This document shows positions 21,739 to 33,617 of a DNA stretch of 64,000 nucleotides, piece after piece (position 1 is the first letter of the stretch; each line of letters begins with the position of its first letter). The stretch lies in assembly GCF_002127325.2 (NCBI RefSeq), contig NC_035433.2, positions 88,033,350 through 88,097,349 on the forward strand, in the 5' to 3' direction. The DNA comes from Helianthus annuus. Taxonomy: Eukaryota; Streptophyta; Magnoliopsida; Asterales; Asteraceae. The notes below the pieces were generated by a model that was given only the letters and a program-made list of their open reading frames with translations, ran no database searches and was not told the origin of the DNA. Made by a program: the position numbers and the translations under genes.

Positions 21739-24700
21739 TGTAAGACCCTATTCACGATTTGACCGAAAACGACGCAGCGGAAAATGAACCGTAAAATTTC
21801 TTTCTTTTAATTACTCTAACATACTTAAATACCGTTTAGGTCAACCCTTATAACATAAATACATCATTCATCATTTATTTAATGTAACTATGTTAACAAA
21901 TGATTACAAACAACGTGACCGCTTTCCCGTACAATCCATGATCTTCAACTTGATCCTCGTTCACTTGTCCCTCATGAATATCTGACTAACCTGCGGTCAC
22001 CATATATAACCAACACGTTAGTACATGGTAACATCATATATAATTTAATACATATACTTAAAAGGCTATATCACATTCTAACTACGTAAGGTATTCCATT
22101 GAAACATCCTCTCAATTTTATTTACTCGAGTCCGACATCAATTCCTCGAGGGTCCGGCGTTCCCATAACTGCACTCCATTTATTTCATTCTCAATAGTAA
22201 CATGGTTAGGAGTACGTAATCTCAAACATATTGAAAACCCACATCTTCACGTATACGTATACCAGTGATCTACAATCATTAGATTACATCACGTGTATAC
22301 ACTTTCATATATCTAAGTACATTCATACGCATCTCATTCATTTGCACGTACATATCACACGACTTACACACGCTACAGTTCCATATCTACATACATACAT
22401 ACATACATACAAGTCACATTCACTTATTTGTAAGTTGAGCCTTATCTACAAACATATCAACACAAATCAATGCAATTACAAAGAAACATAACCGACTGAC
22501 TTCCAACAAACATGATGAACATTTAGCAACATAATGAACGTTCCATTAACACGATGAACATTCAGCAACATAATGAACGTTCCATTAACACGATGAACAT
22601 TCAGCAACATAATGAAACATAATGAACGTTCCATTAACACGATGAACATTCAGCAACATAATGAACGTTCCATTAACACGATGAACATTCAGCAACATAA
22701 TGAACATTCCGTTAACACGATGAACATTCAGCAACATAATGAACATTCCATTAACACGATGAACATTCAACAACATAATGAACATTCCCTTAACATGATG
22801 TACATTCAACAACATAATGAACATTCCATTAACACGATGAACATTCAGCAACATAATGAACATTCCATTAACACGATGAACATTCAGCAACATAATGAAC
22901 ATTCCATTAACACGATGAACATTCAGCAACATAATGAACATTCCATTAACACGATGTACATTCAACAACATAATGAACATTCCATTAACACGATGAATAT
23001 TCAGCAACATAATGAACATTCCATTAACACGATGAAGCTATCATCTTAATTTACATTAAGGATAGACGAAGTTCATATGAACTTACCTTGGTACTTACCC
23101 TTACCCGTAAATTCTTACTTGGTTCCCTATATACAACATACCAAACTTCATTTATAAATAAGAAGTGATTCCGGAAATCACTTACCTTAAGTGTCCGTAT
23201 TCGCATTCGTTTCCTCGCATCCTTTTGACCCGTTAGCCTTCCATGCTTCCATTCATCTTGACATGATCCCTATACTTTCATGTCATCGCATTCAAATTCT
23301 TGTTAGCATACATGATTGTACATATTAACGATAATATCAAATTCATGTTTCATATTTGACTTTCATTAGTCAATTCCAACAAGCATAAGGCATATTTCCA
23401 CAAGTCAATCTTTTCAAACTCATATAAGTCATCATGTCATCACATATAACACATATGGATATAACATGCATCATATGACTTTCTATAATATTACAATTGT
23501 GACAAAAAGTCTAACATTGCTACTTATGCACAGTTGACTTTCAGAAAGTCAACGATTTATCATATGAACTTTCGACTTAACCTCATACATCTACGTCATT
23601 ATAGTAGACTATACTAATGACACTATATACATTTCATACTCACGATGCAATAAGCATACAACCACATGATCATCTAGTTATATGCACACACCAAACATAT
23701 TCAATTCCGTTCATTCTAGTAACATAATTCTACAACTAACACCATGACCTATGCTTAACAACCCAACATCATTCTAACTTCATCCGGTTCTAATGATCTC
23801 ATATGCTTCACATTTAGAGTACTTTTACTTATCAATTTTGATTAAGCAATTATTCAAACATGTAGTAAACATCATACCACTCCAACATAAAGTACAATAT
23901 TCTAATGCATACTTTTACCAAATAACATGGCCAGTCAAATCCTACATGAATTCCATCTAAAAATAGATTTCTCATGTTCATTTATCATCAAATACATCAT
24001 ATCCCCATATTATACGATTTCATCCATTACTTGCATACCATTTCATCTATTAATCTCACCTAGGCATTTCATCAAACACTTGGTGTGCATGTCACAATTT
24101 ATGCATAATGTACAGGTGTTTCATGCTTTACTTCCTACTTCATGCTTTCATTCATCAATTAACACAAAAACATCAACAAATTCATATCACATTCAATCTA
24201 CCTAACAAGAACGCATTACATACAACATAGCACAACAAGATTTGAACAAGGATTGGACATGGGTGACACACCCATGTCGCCATCTTCACCACTAGAAGTG
24301 GGTTTCACCTCCAAACATCAAATTACCCCAAACTACGCATAATCCATGTCCTATATGATGATTCTAACACATACTCATACTCAATTTTATACAATTTCGC
24401 GATTTTTAACATAACCCACTTCGTGCATAATCACCAATCTAAATTTTAAGACATATCTTATGATCCCCTTGTAAAGGTGATCATTAATCCATGTTCGGTT
24501 GTGAATTTAAGCCTTGATTCACCCTTCAGTTTGATGGTTATAGTTGAGTTAGGGTTTTGGCTCTTTGGAGCTTCCTGAACGTTCAAGAACACACACGAAG
24601 TGTGTGTTTGTGTGTGGTGATATTTCATTTTAATAACCCAACTTCCATCTTGTTCCATTTAGCCCTTCATGTTTGCCACTTAACATAATTTGCACTACTT

Positions 24701-24820
24701 TCGTCATTTAATACTTTTAACCACACACTTAGCTAGGTTAAATAGCCTAGTTATTTATTTCATGCTAAGTCATATAGGAACATACGACAAATATAAACAT
24801 TCGGGTTTTGGGGTGTTACA
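21739..24820 (-). repeat. Solo LTR B (3082 bp), perfect 5-bp TSD
   Basis: The plus strand runs TGTAAGACCCTA ... GGGGTGTTACA, so the LTR reads on minus (TGTAACACCCC ... GGGTCTTACA). CCTTA is duplicated at 21734-21738 and 24821-24825. No coding sequence. Contains a 39-bp tandem array. Confidence 0.85.
22508..23036. repeat. 39-bp tandem repeat, about 13 copies
   Basis: Unit of the type gaacattcagcaacataatg + aacattccattaacacgat, with few substitutions and one copy broken near 22605. Because 39 is a multiple of three, both strands stay open for about 145 codons. I regard those reading frames as a by-product of the repeat. Confidence 0.9.
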
Positions 24821-24908
24821 CCTTAGGTTAATTTGTATACATTAGACTTATGATAGAAAGTCTTGATGATTGAATATAGTTGAATAACATGAAGTATGAA
24901 TACATGGC

Positions 24909-27828
24909 TGTCACACCCCAACCGATGGCGGAATCATCGGGGCATGGCACTGAGCGAAACAGATTGTCCAGAAGTTTCCATAACAATTATCATCATTATC
25001 CAGTTTAAGTTAACACGTCCCATACCGTGTCCCAAATAACAAACAAATTATTACAGATAACAACTAGTCAAATATTCTGTTCCGACAACTCAGATTTAAA
25101 TAAAACAAATAAATATTGTTCGGATGCTCCTAAAGACCCAGCCTGACAAGATCTACAGACAACTATGCTCTAGTTGCTTTTTCCTGATAGACAACTATTT
25201 GTTGGGGGCCTCTAGAGCTTTATTCTAGCCTCGCTTTCCTAGCAAGCAAACATCTTAAACACCTGTCACATACGTTAAAATAAAGTCAATACACATAATG
25301 TAAAGGTGAGCATACAAGTTTGATAATAGCATATAGAGTTCGAAATAGTTTACGCATAACCAGCACGTACACAGAGGAAAACGAAGCATGTTAATTATCG
25401 ACATGGATCTGTCGATACCAATGACTAAGGGTTGACCGTCCGAGACGGTTTGCAATACATGATTACCACCGTAATCCATGCAAGTAATTGTCCTTAACAA
25501 CCCCCCGTGTGAACGGGTGCTGAGTCCAAACTATAGTACTACGTCGTTAAGGCAGGTAGACAGCATTCCACGTGTAAACACAATCAACAAGCATTCATTT
25601 AGTCACGTAATACATGCAAATCGGTTAGCGTTCAAATAATTGAGTAGTGTGTTCGATAGTGATTTTGATAAGTAACGTATCTAACACCCAAAAGTGCTGA
25701 AAGCAAAAAGGGATCGAGTATACTCACAGCGATTGATTGATGGATTGAAGGGAGCGCTTGAGAGTAGGATTAGCCTGAATTGCTCGATAGCATAACGATG
25801 AGCAACACGTAGAATGGAAACAAGTGTAAGTGGGTTGGACAGCCTGGTCGATCGAACAGTTGATTCGATCGAGTGGGTCGTTCGTTCGGCTAGACAATCC
25901 GTTCGGACAGCCTGTTCGATCGGCCGGTAGGCTCGATCGGTTGGACTGTTCAAGTGGATTGTCTCTTCCTTTGTGAAGGATGTGTTTGTGTATGATGGCT
26001 TGTCCTTTTGAAGTTTTTGTTGTAGTATTTGAGAACACTGAAGTGTACTTACCCTTCAGGTCGATCGATCGAACGGTCTGTTCGATCGGTCGGCTTAACC
26101 GATCGGTTAGCCACCTCAGTAGTTAGTCCTCAGCAGGATGTCACCGAATCGAGCAGCATATTCGATCGAACAGCCTGTTCGTTCTGATAGCATGTTCGAT
26201 CGGGTGGCACTCCAATGCATCGAACGAGTTGAAAGTCGATTAAGTGTTGAAGCATAGTATCTCATGATCCGAAGAGTAATGTTTACCAATCAGTCGTTCG
26301 ATCGGACATTACTTCGTTCAATACCATACCTCATGAGCTGGTCAAATTGTGGGGCCACATGCTAGCCGATCGGCTGGCTTAGTCGATCGGCTGACCTGTC
26401 CGATCGGTTGGGCTGTTCGTTCGAACAGCCTAACCGTTCGGTCAGCATCCTGACCTGGTCGGCCTGTTCGTCTAACACTTGGCTGTTCTGGTTATTTGAT
26501 GTTGCATCGAGGTAGTTTGGCAACACGCTAAACCATGGAACTTCCATTCTTACTTGTTTCACCTGTTCGGACAGGAACCATCCAAATCCGGCCAGTGAAC
26601 GGTTCGGAACGGTAGTTTAATGTTTAACCCGAAATTGGTGAACCTCGTAGGTAGAATCTGGATCTTGAATCACACAACCATTGGAATGATTTGTGAGTCG
26701 GTTCAAGCTCCGTTTCACCGGTTTGAAGACATTGAGTGTAAAAGAGTTGAAAGAAAGTTTGAATTCCTTCTTTCAATCCTTCACATCATTTAAATGTTTA
26801 GATCTTTGTTAGATCTTTGCTTGTTTATGTGGAAATCGGTTAGATCCAAGCTATTTATGGTGGATTGAAGCCAAAACATGATGTTTTTGAAGAACACCAT
26901 GATGACATCATCCAAGAATGCTTAGATCTTGGTGATTTCACGGTTAGAATTCAAGGTTTGAAAGATAGAAAGGTGTAGGAGCATGTTTTGATTAAGAAAG
27001 TACAAGATTTAGATTGGAAACTTACCGAAATTGGAAGAAATCTGAGAAAAGAGGAGGAGCACGAGCTGGTCGGTCAGAACTTTCCAAAAGTGGTAAAGAG
27101 TGACAATGACAGCCCTATTTATAGGCTCCAAAAGAGGAAAGGGCTGGCCGATCGGCCAGGCTTCCCCGATCGGACAGCCTGCTCGATCGAACAACCTGTT
27201 CGATCGGCTGGGCTGTTCGATCGGCTGATAGCCTGATCGATCGACAACCTGGTTCGAGGGTTCGGTGCGACGATTTTCGATATTTCGATTTTGATTGAAG
27301 ACGATACGAGTACGATAGAGTTTCCTATTCAAATTACTTTCAGTCCCAACTACAATATCTAACATACAATCATCTATATTTCACCCTATCCTTACGTTAC
27401 CATTCGTCGTAATTCGATTTCGATTTCATTCGATTTGAGATTCGAGTTTCGATTGGAGTTTCGATTGGAGTTTCGATTGATTCGATTGAATACCACACAA
27501 AACATAAAGTAAACACGCACAGGTAACACATAAGGCACACACACACGTATAGCAACAACCAAAGTTTGTGTAATTCGAGATTCGAGTTCGATGATAGTTA
27601 GATCGGTTTGATTACTGATTAGTTAACTTTATCGCATTGTTACTTCCTACTATTCACAGTCGTAAATCGGTTCGCGTCGATCAAACATTCGATTACTTCG
27701 ATTCTTTCTTGATTACAACACTTACTCCACATAATACAGAAAAAACATAAAGTCGACTATATATAGTCAAAGAAAGTCAAAGTTGACTTGGACTTTGACT
27801 TTGACATTCGAAAACACGGGGTGTTACA
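24909..27828 (-). repeat. Solo LTR C (2920 bp), 5-bp TSD
   Basis: The plus strand runs TGTCACACCCCAACC ... CACGGGGTGTTACA. Flanks are ATGGC (24904-24908) and ATGGT (27829-27833), a TSD with one mismatch. It has two dense clusters of ttcgatcg-type palindromes (about 25840-26460 and 27145-27260). No coding sequence. Its ends differ from LTRs A and B, so it is a separate family. Confidence 0.8.
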
Positions 27829-29968
27829 ATGGTAAATTGTTAGAGTTTAGACACATTGAGTGAGGATTAAAATGATACCCACCAAGTGTGTGATGAAATG
27901 TTCAAATGAGTTTATTAGCGCATTTGCATATGTTATAAGCAGTTTGACTTTTAAAAGTCAAACTGGCCTATAATATAATCAAATACGAAAAAATGGTAAA
28001 AAGGTCCATAAGAATGATAGTCATGGTATTGATGACTAATATAACCATCTTGTGGATGTTACATTATAGTTTGACTCTTGACGAGCTAGATAGAAGCTTG
28101 GAAGGAATGGGTTAAGTGGGTCAAGGACGTGAGGAAGCATGATCGAATGCAGTGTAAGTAAAACTTACACCTCCTAGAATAGAACTATTACATAAGTGAT
28201 TTGGAAGTAAATGATTAAGAATGGATGCGGTTAAACGACTAAAAACGTCAAAATGAGCCCCCATGAGGTAAACTATGAAATGGGTCAAAATGGATAAGTT
28301 ATGACGAACTAATGTTCGCGACAAAGGAGAAATGTTAAGATGAGACCCCCATGGCAAAAGCCATGAAACGGGTCAAAATGGGTAGAATTAGTTATATTAT
28401 AATTTGGTAATAAACAAAGAATCATAGAAATATGACCCCTTGGTGTAAACCATAACAGGTCAAAGGAACAAAATAGCGAATAACCATATAATAAATTTTT
28501 GAAACGGGACAGTATGGTGCAAACCGTAACAGGTCAAACAAATAAAAATGAGTTCTTGATGTAAATACTTGCTGACGCAAACCAAAATGGGTCGAGCAAG
28601 TGAAATGGTGAATAATCATACATCGGTTATTAATATTAAAAAAATATTATAAACGGAACCCTATGGAACGGACCATAGCGGGGTAAACGAAATAAACGAT
28701 AATTAAATATCCTTTTTACGATAAACAATGTTTGGTTATACCGATATGTAAAAGGGTTGAGCCAAGAAACAGGTCAAACGGACAAACGGGTAAAATTTTG
28801 ATGTTATCACCATTTGAAGATAATATTTAATATCTTGTTTGTTAAGTTTCATGCTTACAGGCAAGCATGATTTGTGGGCATGTATTGCCACGAGTTAGTA
28901 TATAGGATTGTAAAGTATCGCTAACGGGTCAATACTTCAACCCGCGCAGGTATGTGTAATGGGTCAAACTCTCAATAAGGACTTAGGGTCCGATGAGAGT
29001 TAAACGAGTAATGGGTGGACATGGGATTACCTAAAGTGAGGTATGTCTAGTAATTTAAATTGAGGATATCATGTTCTTAAGAATACAATAAATTTTAGAT
29101 GGAATACGGGTTAAAAGAATCCACTTGGTCAAAACAAGCTTTAAATGTCCTTCGCAGTTAAAAGGACTAAAAATTGACTAAAACACCCCGAGTGATGAAC
29201 TGGGCAAACGACCCTTAAGGGTAGTTTGAATATGTGTTTTATAATTTGATCAACCCTTCCGGTGGTATAAAGTGCAAGGCTTAAACCATTTTGGCTTAAT
29301 GCTACATAATGGGTCTTTTTCGTAAAAGTGTCAAACCCGATGGTAGAATAGGAATATAATAATTTTTCCTATCATAATCCATCACAATTTAAGTTATGAT
29401 GATAAATGAATGAGAGTCATAAAGTGGGACTAGGAGATATGAAGAGATGCAAATAATTTAAGTTTAAGTGCTTAAATCCCATAACGGCTCAAAATAAATA
29501 TGTGCATAAACCAGGTAACGGTTGCGTAATTCATAAAAGTTATGAATCCGGGCTAGGGATTTAGGGTTAAATACATAGGCACATGTTTTACGGTCATTTA
29601 GAAACAAGTTTCAAGCAAAACGGACTAGTAACGAAAAAGTTACAGAGTTTTACGTAAAAAGGGCAAAATTGGAAAAGATGCAGAGGAGCTGAGCCGTAAC
29701 CTACAGCTGCCAGCCGTAGGCTACGGCAGGTAACTGCTAATGTTTTGGGGAGTGTTGGCCGTAAGCTACGGTAGCCCAGCCGTAGCTTACGGTGGGGTTG
29801 ATGGCAGAATTTGTTGTTTGTTGTTTTTGACAATCGGGGCCTTTTAGATACGTTCAAATCTCATATTACTAACATAACTGGTGGTTTATGGAATTTAGCA
29901 GGGCCGGCCCAAGGACCATTCAAGTGAAGCAAGGGCTTTGGGCCTCCAAAATTTTAGGGCTTCCATTT

Positions 29969-29971
<3 letters not shown>

Positions 29972-30020
<49 letters not shown>
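29972..30020. repeat. (TA)n microsatellite
   Basis: About 49 bp of alternating AT directly left of the foldback element; a shorter TA run continues on its right at 30413-30432. Confidence 0.95.
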
Positions 30021-30023
<3 letters not shown>

Positions 30024-30412
30024 AGCCGCTAGTATGAGAACCACCTCGAGTTGTAAGAACCGCGAGAACTACATCCCACGGAGCGCCGTTCGCCATGATT
30101 TTTTTTTACAAGTAGATGTGTATATTATAAACACAGCCGTAAAAAATCATGGCGAACGGCGCTCCGTGGGGTGTAGTTTTTTACACCACAAGTTTGGTGA
30201 AAAAAAAAGAAAAAAGAAAAAAAATTAAAAAACACCAAACTTGTGGTGTAAAAAACTACACCCTGCGGAGCGCCGTTCGCCATGATTTTTTACGGCTGTG
30301 TTTATAATACACACATCTACTTGTAAAAAAAAAATCATGGCGAACGGCGCTCCGTGGGGTGTAGTTCTCGCGGTTCTTACAACTCGGGGTGGTTCTCATT
30401 CTAGCAGCCCCC
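30021..30412. mobile_element. Double-hairpin foldback element, 392 bp, in a TA repeat
   Basis: Outer arms: GGGAGCCGCTAGTATGAGAA left, and reverse-complemented right GGGGGCTGCTAGAATGAGAA, continuing for about 190 bp each. Each arm is itself a hairpin, so the core 'cggagcgccgttcgccatga' occurs four times in alternating orientation (30079-30105, 30141-30166, 30266-30291, 30325-30354). A purine-rich loop lies around 30199-30231. Insertion in TA repeats suggests TA target preference. No coding capacity. Confidence 0.8.
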
Positions 30413-30488
30413 TATATATATATATATATATAACTTTAATATGGATATTTAATATTTAGTTTCAGGACACTTAACATTAATACTGTTG

Positions 30489-30545
30489 TATTGTAGTGGT
30501 AAGAATCCCAACTTTCTCTCTACAGACACTGGTTCGAATCCTAGG
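30489..30545 (+). other. tRNA-like segment (SINE remnant?)
   Basis: 'tagtggtaaga' followed about 30 bp later by a perfect B box, ggttcgaatcc (30531-30541). It resembles the A/B promoter of a tRNA-derived SINE. No acceptor-stem pairing, so not a functional tRNA gene. Confidence 0.4.
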
Positions 30546-31012
30546 AGCATATTTTTTAATTGATATTTTTAAGTTTGTTTTAATGACTATAATGTTGGGT
30601 TGTTCCATGATTATCAACACTGAATTAAAATCTGAACCGAGAGTTTATCACTGTAGTTATGTTCCTTCTCCTTTACGTATGTTTTTTTTTCTATATTTCT
30701 ACGTAAAATCAAAATCCAAAGTATGAAGTTGGTCATTTAAAAATGTTAAATGTTTTCGGAAAGGGCCCCAATTTTTATTTCGCTTTAGGCCTCCAAATAG
30801 GTTGAGGCGACCTTGGAATTTAGGTAATGATTTTGAAGACATGGATTGGCGAACAAGCATAGTTGAAGAACCGAACACAGTCAAAGAATCAAGCTTCCGC
30901 ATTTTGTTTAGTTGTTTTCTAAACTAAACGACGACAACACGTTGAAATGTTTTATTACTTATGAAGTTTTTATGAAACTCGAAATTACAAAGGAAATTGT
31001 GTTTGCATTATT

Positions 31013-31142
31013 CATCGTCATCATCAGTGTATCCCACCAATACAAAGCTAAGATAGGGTCTGAGAAGGGTGAGATGTAGATAGTCTTACCACTACCCCGT
31101 AAGAATATAGAGGCTGCTTCCAATAAGACCCCCGCTCTATTA
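31013..31142 (-). mobile_element. SINE-like repeat, 130 bp, 11-bp TSD
   Basis: The sequence (gggtctgagaagggtgagat, then cttaccactaccccgtaaga, then aggctgcttcc) matches my memory of a widespread plant short repeat of the Au-like SINE type, here on minus. TTTGCATTATT is duplicated at 31002-31012 and 31143-31153. Confidence 0.6.
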
Positions 31143-31206
31143 TTTGCATTATTATTAATAAATGCAATTTTTATTAAATTTATGTTTATTAAGTTTGGGT
31201 CTTACA

Positions 31207-32259
31207 ATACCTTTTCATTTTCAACTTTGCTAACTAATAGATGATTTTCTTAATTGTACCTTTTCATTCCACATAGATATATAGATATAAATTTAGGATG
31301 TATAAATTGAATTCGACTTTCTAATCAAATTGAAACTCATAATTTGTATTCGCTTTGATTACTGGACTTGAATACGAATCAAATCATGTTCTGAACACCC
31401 CTACACATACAGTGTGATAACTTAGACTGCTTCCTTCGACCTCTACCACCACCACAACCACTGTCCACCTTCGCGACCAACGCCCACCTCTGTAACCACC
31501 ATCTCACCACCACAACCACCGTCCACCTCCGCAACCACTTTCTCATCTTCGCAACCATTATATCACCTTCCTCAGAAATCATGTAAAAAGAGGAACCACC
31601 CGATCTGCAACCACTGTTAAAGTTCTAGAAAAGCAAGGAACCACTAGATCTGCAACTACCATCAAGCTCTAGAAAAGAGGAGCCACCAGAAAACGAGGAA
31701 CCACCCGACATGCATAGAACCAAAGTGGGTTTTAGGTTATAATGATTGTGGTGTCAAAAAGGGTGCTCTGACCAACATTTTAGGTTATAATGATGGATTG
31801 ATGGTGGTGGTGGTTTCAGTTTATAATGATGGTGGCGGCAGAGAGGGTGCTCTGACCAACATTTTCAGGCTATAATGATGGATTGATGGCGGCAACGGTT
31901 TCAAGTGGCGGGTGGTGGTGGGAAGGTTTGGTTGAAGAAGGTGATTGCATGGTGGTAGTGTGGGAGTTTCAGAAGTGTCGCATGGGGAGTTTTAGGTAGA
32001 TTTTATTCCCCTGAGTGAATGGTACAATTTGGACGAGATTTATTAGTTGGACGGAAATGGCTAGATTTTCAAACCAGAGGGACCCAAATGCGAAAAAAAA
32101 ACTTTTAGACGAAACTCGCAAAAGTGGCTAAACTATAGGGACGAAAATGACAGTTTACTCTACTTAATAATATAATCAATTATAAAAAAAATACAATTAA
32201 TTATGTCCACAGATATTAATCAACTAAACTTAGTTTTATAATAAATATTAGTATAAAAT
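31207..32259. other. Intergenic, low-complexity CCACCA/GGTGGT region, possible one-ended MULE remnant
   Basis: 31435-31560 is CCACCA-rich and 31800-31930 is GGTGGT-rich. 32025-32160 resembles one end of a Mutator-like TIR (the type ...actatagggacgaaaatgac), but I found no matching left end. No gene. Confidence 0.4.
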
Positions 32260-32962
32260 TGAAGGGGTATGGTCCCAGATCTCGCGTCAGCATCGACCGC
32301 GAGTGACATTACCCTTATCAAAACCCCCACTAGTTAACAACCCACCTGTGTCCGTGCGGGAACGCGCCGACACAGTGGTTGAATCCAATCCGCCCAATGA
32401 TGGAGGAGGACTTACCTGGAATATGAGAACGGTATAGTGATGCGGCATGGCACCCCATCTGGTGTATGAAAAGGGAAGCATCCACAGCGATGCGGCCTAG
32501 CACCGCATCCAGTGAACACTTCTATCAATACAAGGGAGCTGGATAACAACAACAGTCACCACGTACGACGATGCGGCTTGGCACCGCATCTCGCGTATTT
32601 CTTGATCAAAGAGTGAGAAGCCGGAACGTCTACATTTACCGCAAACAGCGATGCGGCCCGCACCACATCTTGTACACTTAGCAAGTGGGACTGACACCAC
32701 AGAGCAAGTAGCACCAATGGCAGCCACGTGTCAGGTCTATGTAAGCGATAGACTGACGTGGCGTCACCTCCACAGCCGACATGCCTGACACACCTGCAAA
32801 GGTGCAGCATGCCGTCAGTCTATCCATCCACCTCCTCCTTCACTCCTCGGCTATAAATACCAACCCCAAACCAGGTATGAGGTATCTCTTCAAGAGGAAG
32901 GGATTAACCCTTCTTGACGAGACCAGTGTGTTAACCCTGCCCGGTTAACCATTGTTTCATCA
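32260..32962 (+). repeat. Tat-family LTR, left arm of an inverted LTR pair
   Basis: Starts TGAAGGGGTATGG and ends ..TTTCATCA just before a primer-binding site. It contains a TATA box and four GATGCGGC..GCACCGCATC-type palindromes (32439-32459, 32489-32510, 32570-32590, 32650-32669). 32260-32887 is repeated in inverse at 33038-40488 (minus), apart from the inserted element there. Confidence 0.8.
32852..32859 (+). promoter_or_regulatory. TATA box of the Tat LTR
   Basis: TATAAATA about 590 bp into the LTR; transcription would begin about 30 bp downstream, near 32885. The inverted copy has the same box on minus near 33070. Confidence 0.55.
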
Positions 32963-32963
32963 T

Positions 32964-32979
32964 TGGCGCCCACCGTGGG
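32964..32979 (+). promoter_or_regulatory. Tat-family primer-binding site
   Basis: TGGCGCCCACCGTGGG one base after the LTR end, the form I associate with Tat-lineage plant gypsy elements. It differs from the methionine-tRNA sites elsewhere in the window. Confidence 0.7.
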
Positions 32980-33037
32980 TATGTCTATACCCCCTCAAAA
33001 TAGCTAAAAATTATATCCTTCCATGGTTAGGGGGTAT
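32980..33037. other. Junction of the inverted LTRs: 55-bp palindrome-ended module
   Basis: TATACCCCCTCAAAATAGC at one end and AGGGGGTATA at the other, directly between the primer site and the truncated inverted LTR. The same module occurs flipped at about 41687-41742. Confidence 0.6.
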
Positions 33038-33617
33038 AGATACCTCAAACCTGGTTTGGGGTTGGTATTTATAGTCGAGGAGTGAAGGAGGAGGTGGATG
33101 GATAGACTGACGGCATGCTGCACCTTTGCAGGTGTGTCAGGCATGTCGGCTGTGGAGGTGACGCCACGTCAGTTTATCGCTTACGTAGACCTGACAGGCG
33201 GCTGCCATTGGTGCTACTTGCTCTGTGGTGTCAGTCCCACTTGCTGAGTGTACAGGATGCGGTGCGGGCCGCAACGCTGTTTGCGGTAACTGTAGACGTT
33301 CCGGCTTCTCACTCTTTGATCAAGAAATACGCGAGATGCGATGCCAAGCCGCATCGTCGTACGTGGTGACTGTTGCTGTTATCCAGCTCCCTTGTATTGA
33401 TAGAAGTGTTCACTGGATGCGGTGCTAGGCCGCATCGCTGTGGATGCTTCCGTTTTCATACACCAGATGTGGTGCCATGCCGCATCACTATACCGTTCTC
33501 ATATTCTAGGTAAGTCCTCCTCCATCATTGGGCAGATTGGATTTAACCACTATGTCGGCGCGTTCCCGCACGGACACGGGTGGGTTGTTAGCTAGTGGGG
33601 GTTTTGATAAGGGTAAT

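Larger units (their letters stand above)
29899..30815. mobile_element. hAT-type element (917 bp), perfect 8-bp TSD, carrying a nested element
   Basis: Starts CAGGGCCGGCCCAAGG and ends GAGGCGACCTTG, a decayed inverted end. GAATTTAG is duplicated at 29891-29898 and 30816-30823. No transposase. The foldback element at 30021-30412 sits inside it within a TA repeat. Confidence 0.75.
20774..31206 (+). repeat. Solo LTR A (about 3.36 kb of its own sequence), host of several nested insertions
   Basis: Starts TGTAACACCCC at 20774 and ends GGGTCTTACA at 31206, the same ends as the solo LTR at 21739-24820 but in opposite orientation. Flanks are ATACA (20769-20773) and ATACC (31207-31211), a 5-bp TSD with one mismatch. 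Its own segments are 20774-21733, 24821-24903, 27829-29890, 30816-31001 and 31143-31206. 28000-29460 is rich in gggtcaaa-type phrases. 29690-29795 has four GCCGTA..TACGGC palindromes. No internal domain or second LTR, so it is a recombination remnant. A palindromic TGTAACACCCCGAC at 20821 leaves some doubt about the exact left end. Confidence 0.6.

Noticed and set aside
22508..23036. CRISPR-like array
   Set aside because: Contiguous tandem repeat without spacers, in a plant LTR.
22585..23049. Two complementary open frames of about 145 codons
   Set aside because: Both arise from the 39-bp tandem repeat, whose period is divisible by three; no start context, domain or independent support.
30489..30545. 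A tRNA gene
   Set aside because: Good B box but no acceptor or D-stem pairing; better read as a SINE-like remnant inside a hAT element.
32556..33428. Mirrored small ORFs with near-identical products on opposite strands
   Set aside because: They are the two arms of the inverted Tat LTR, not genes.
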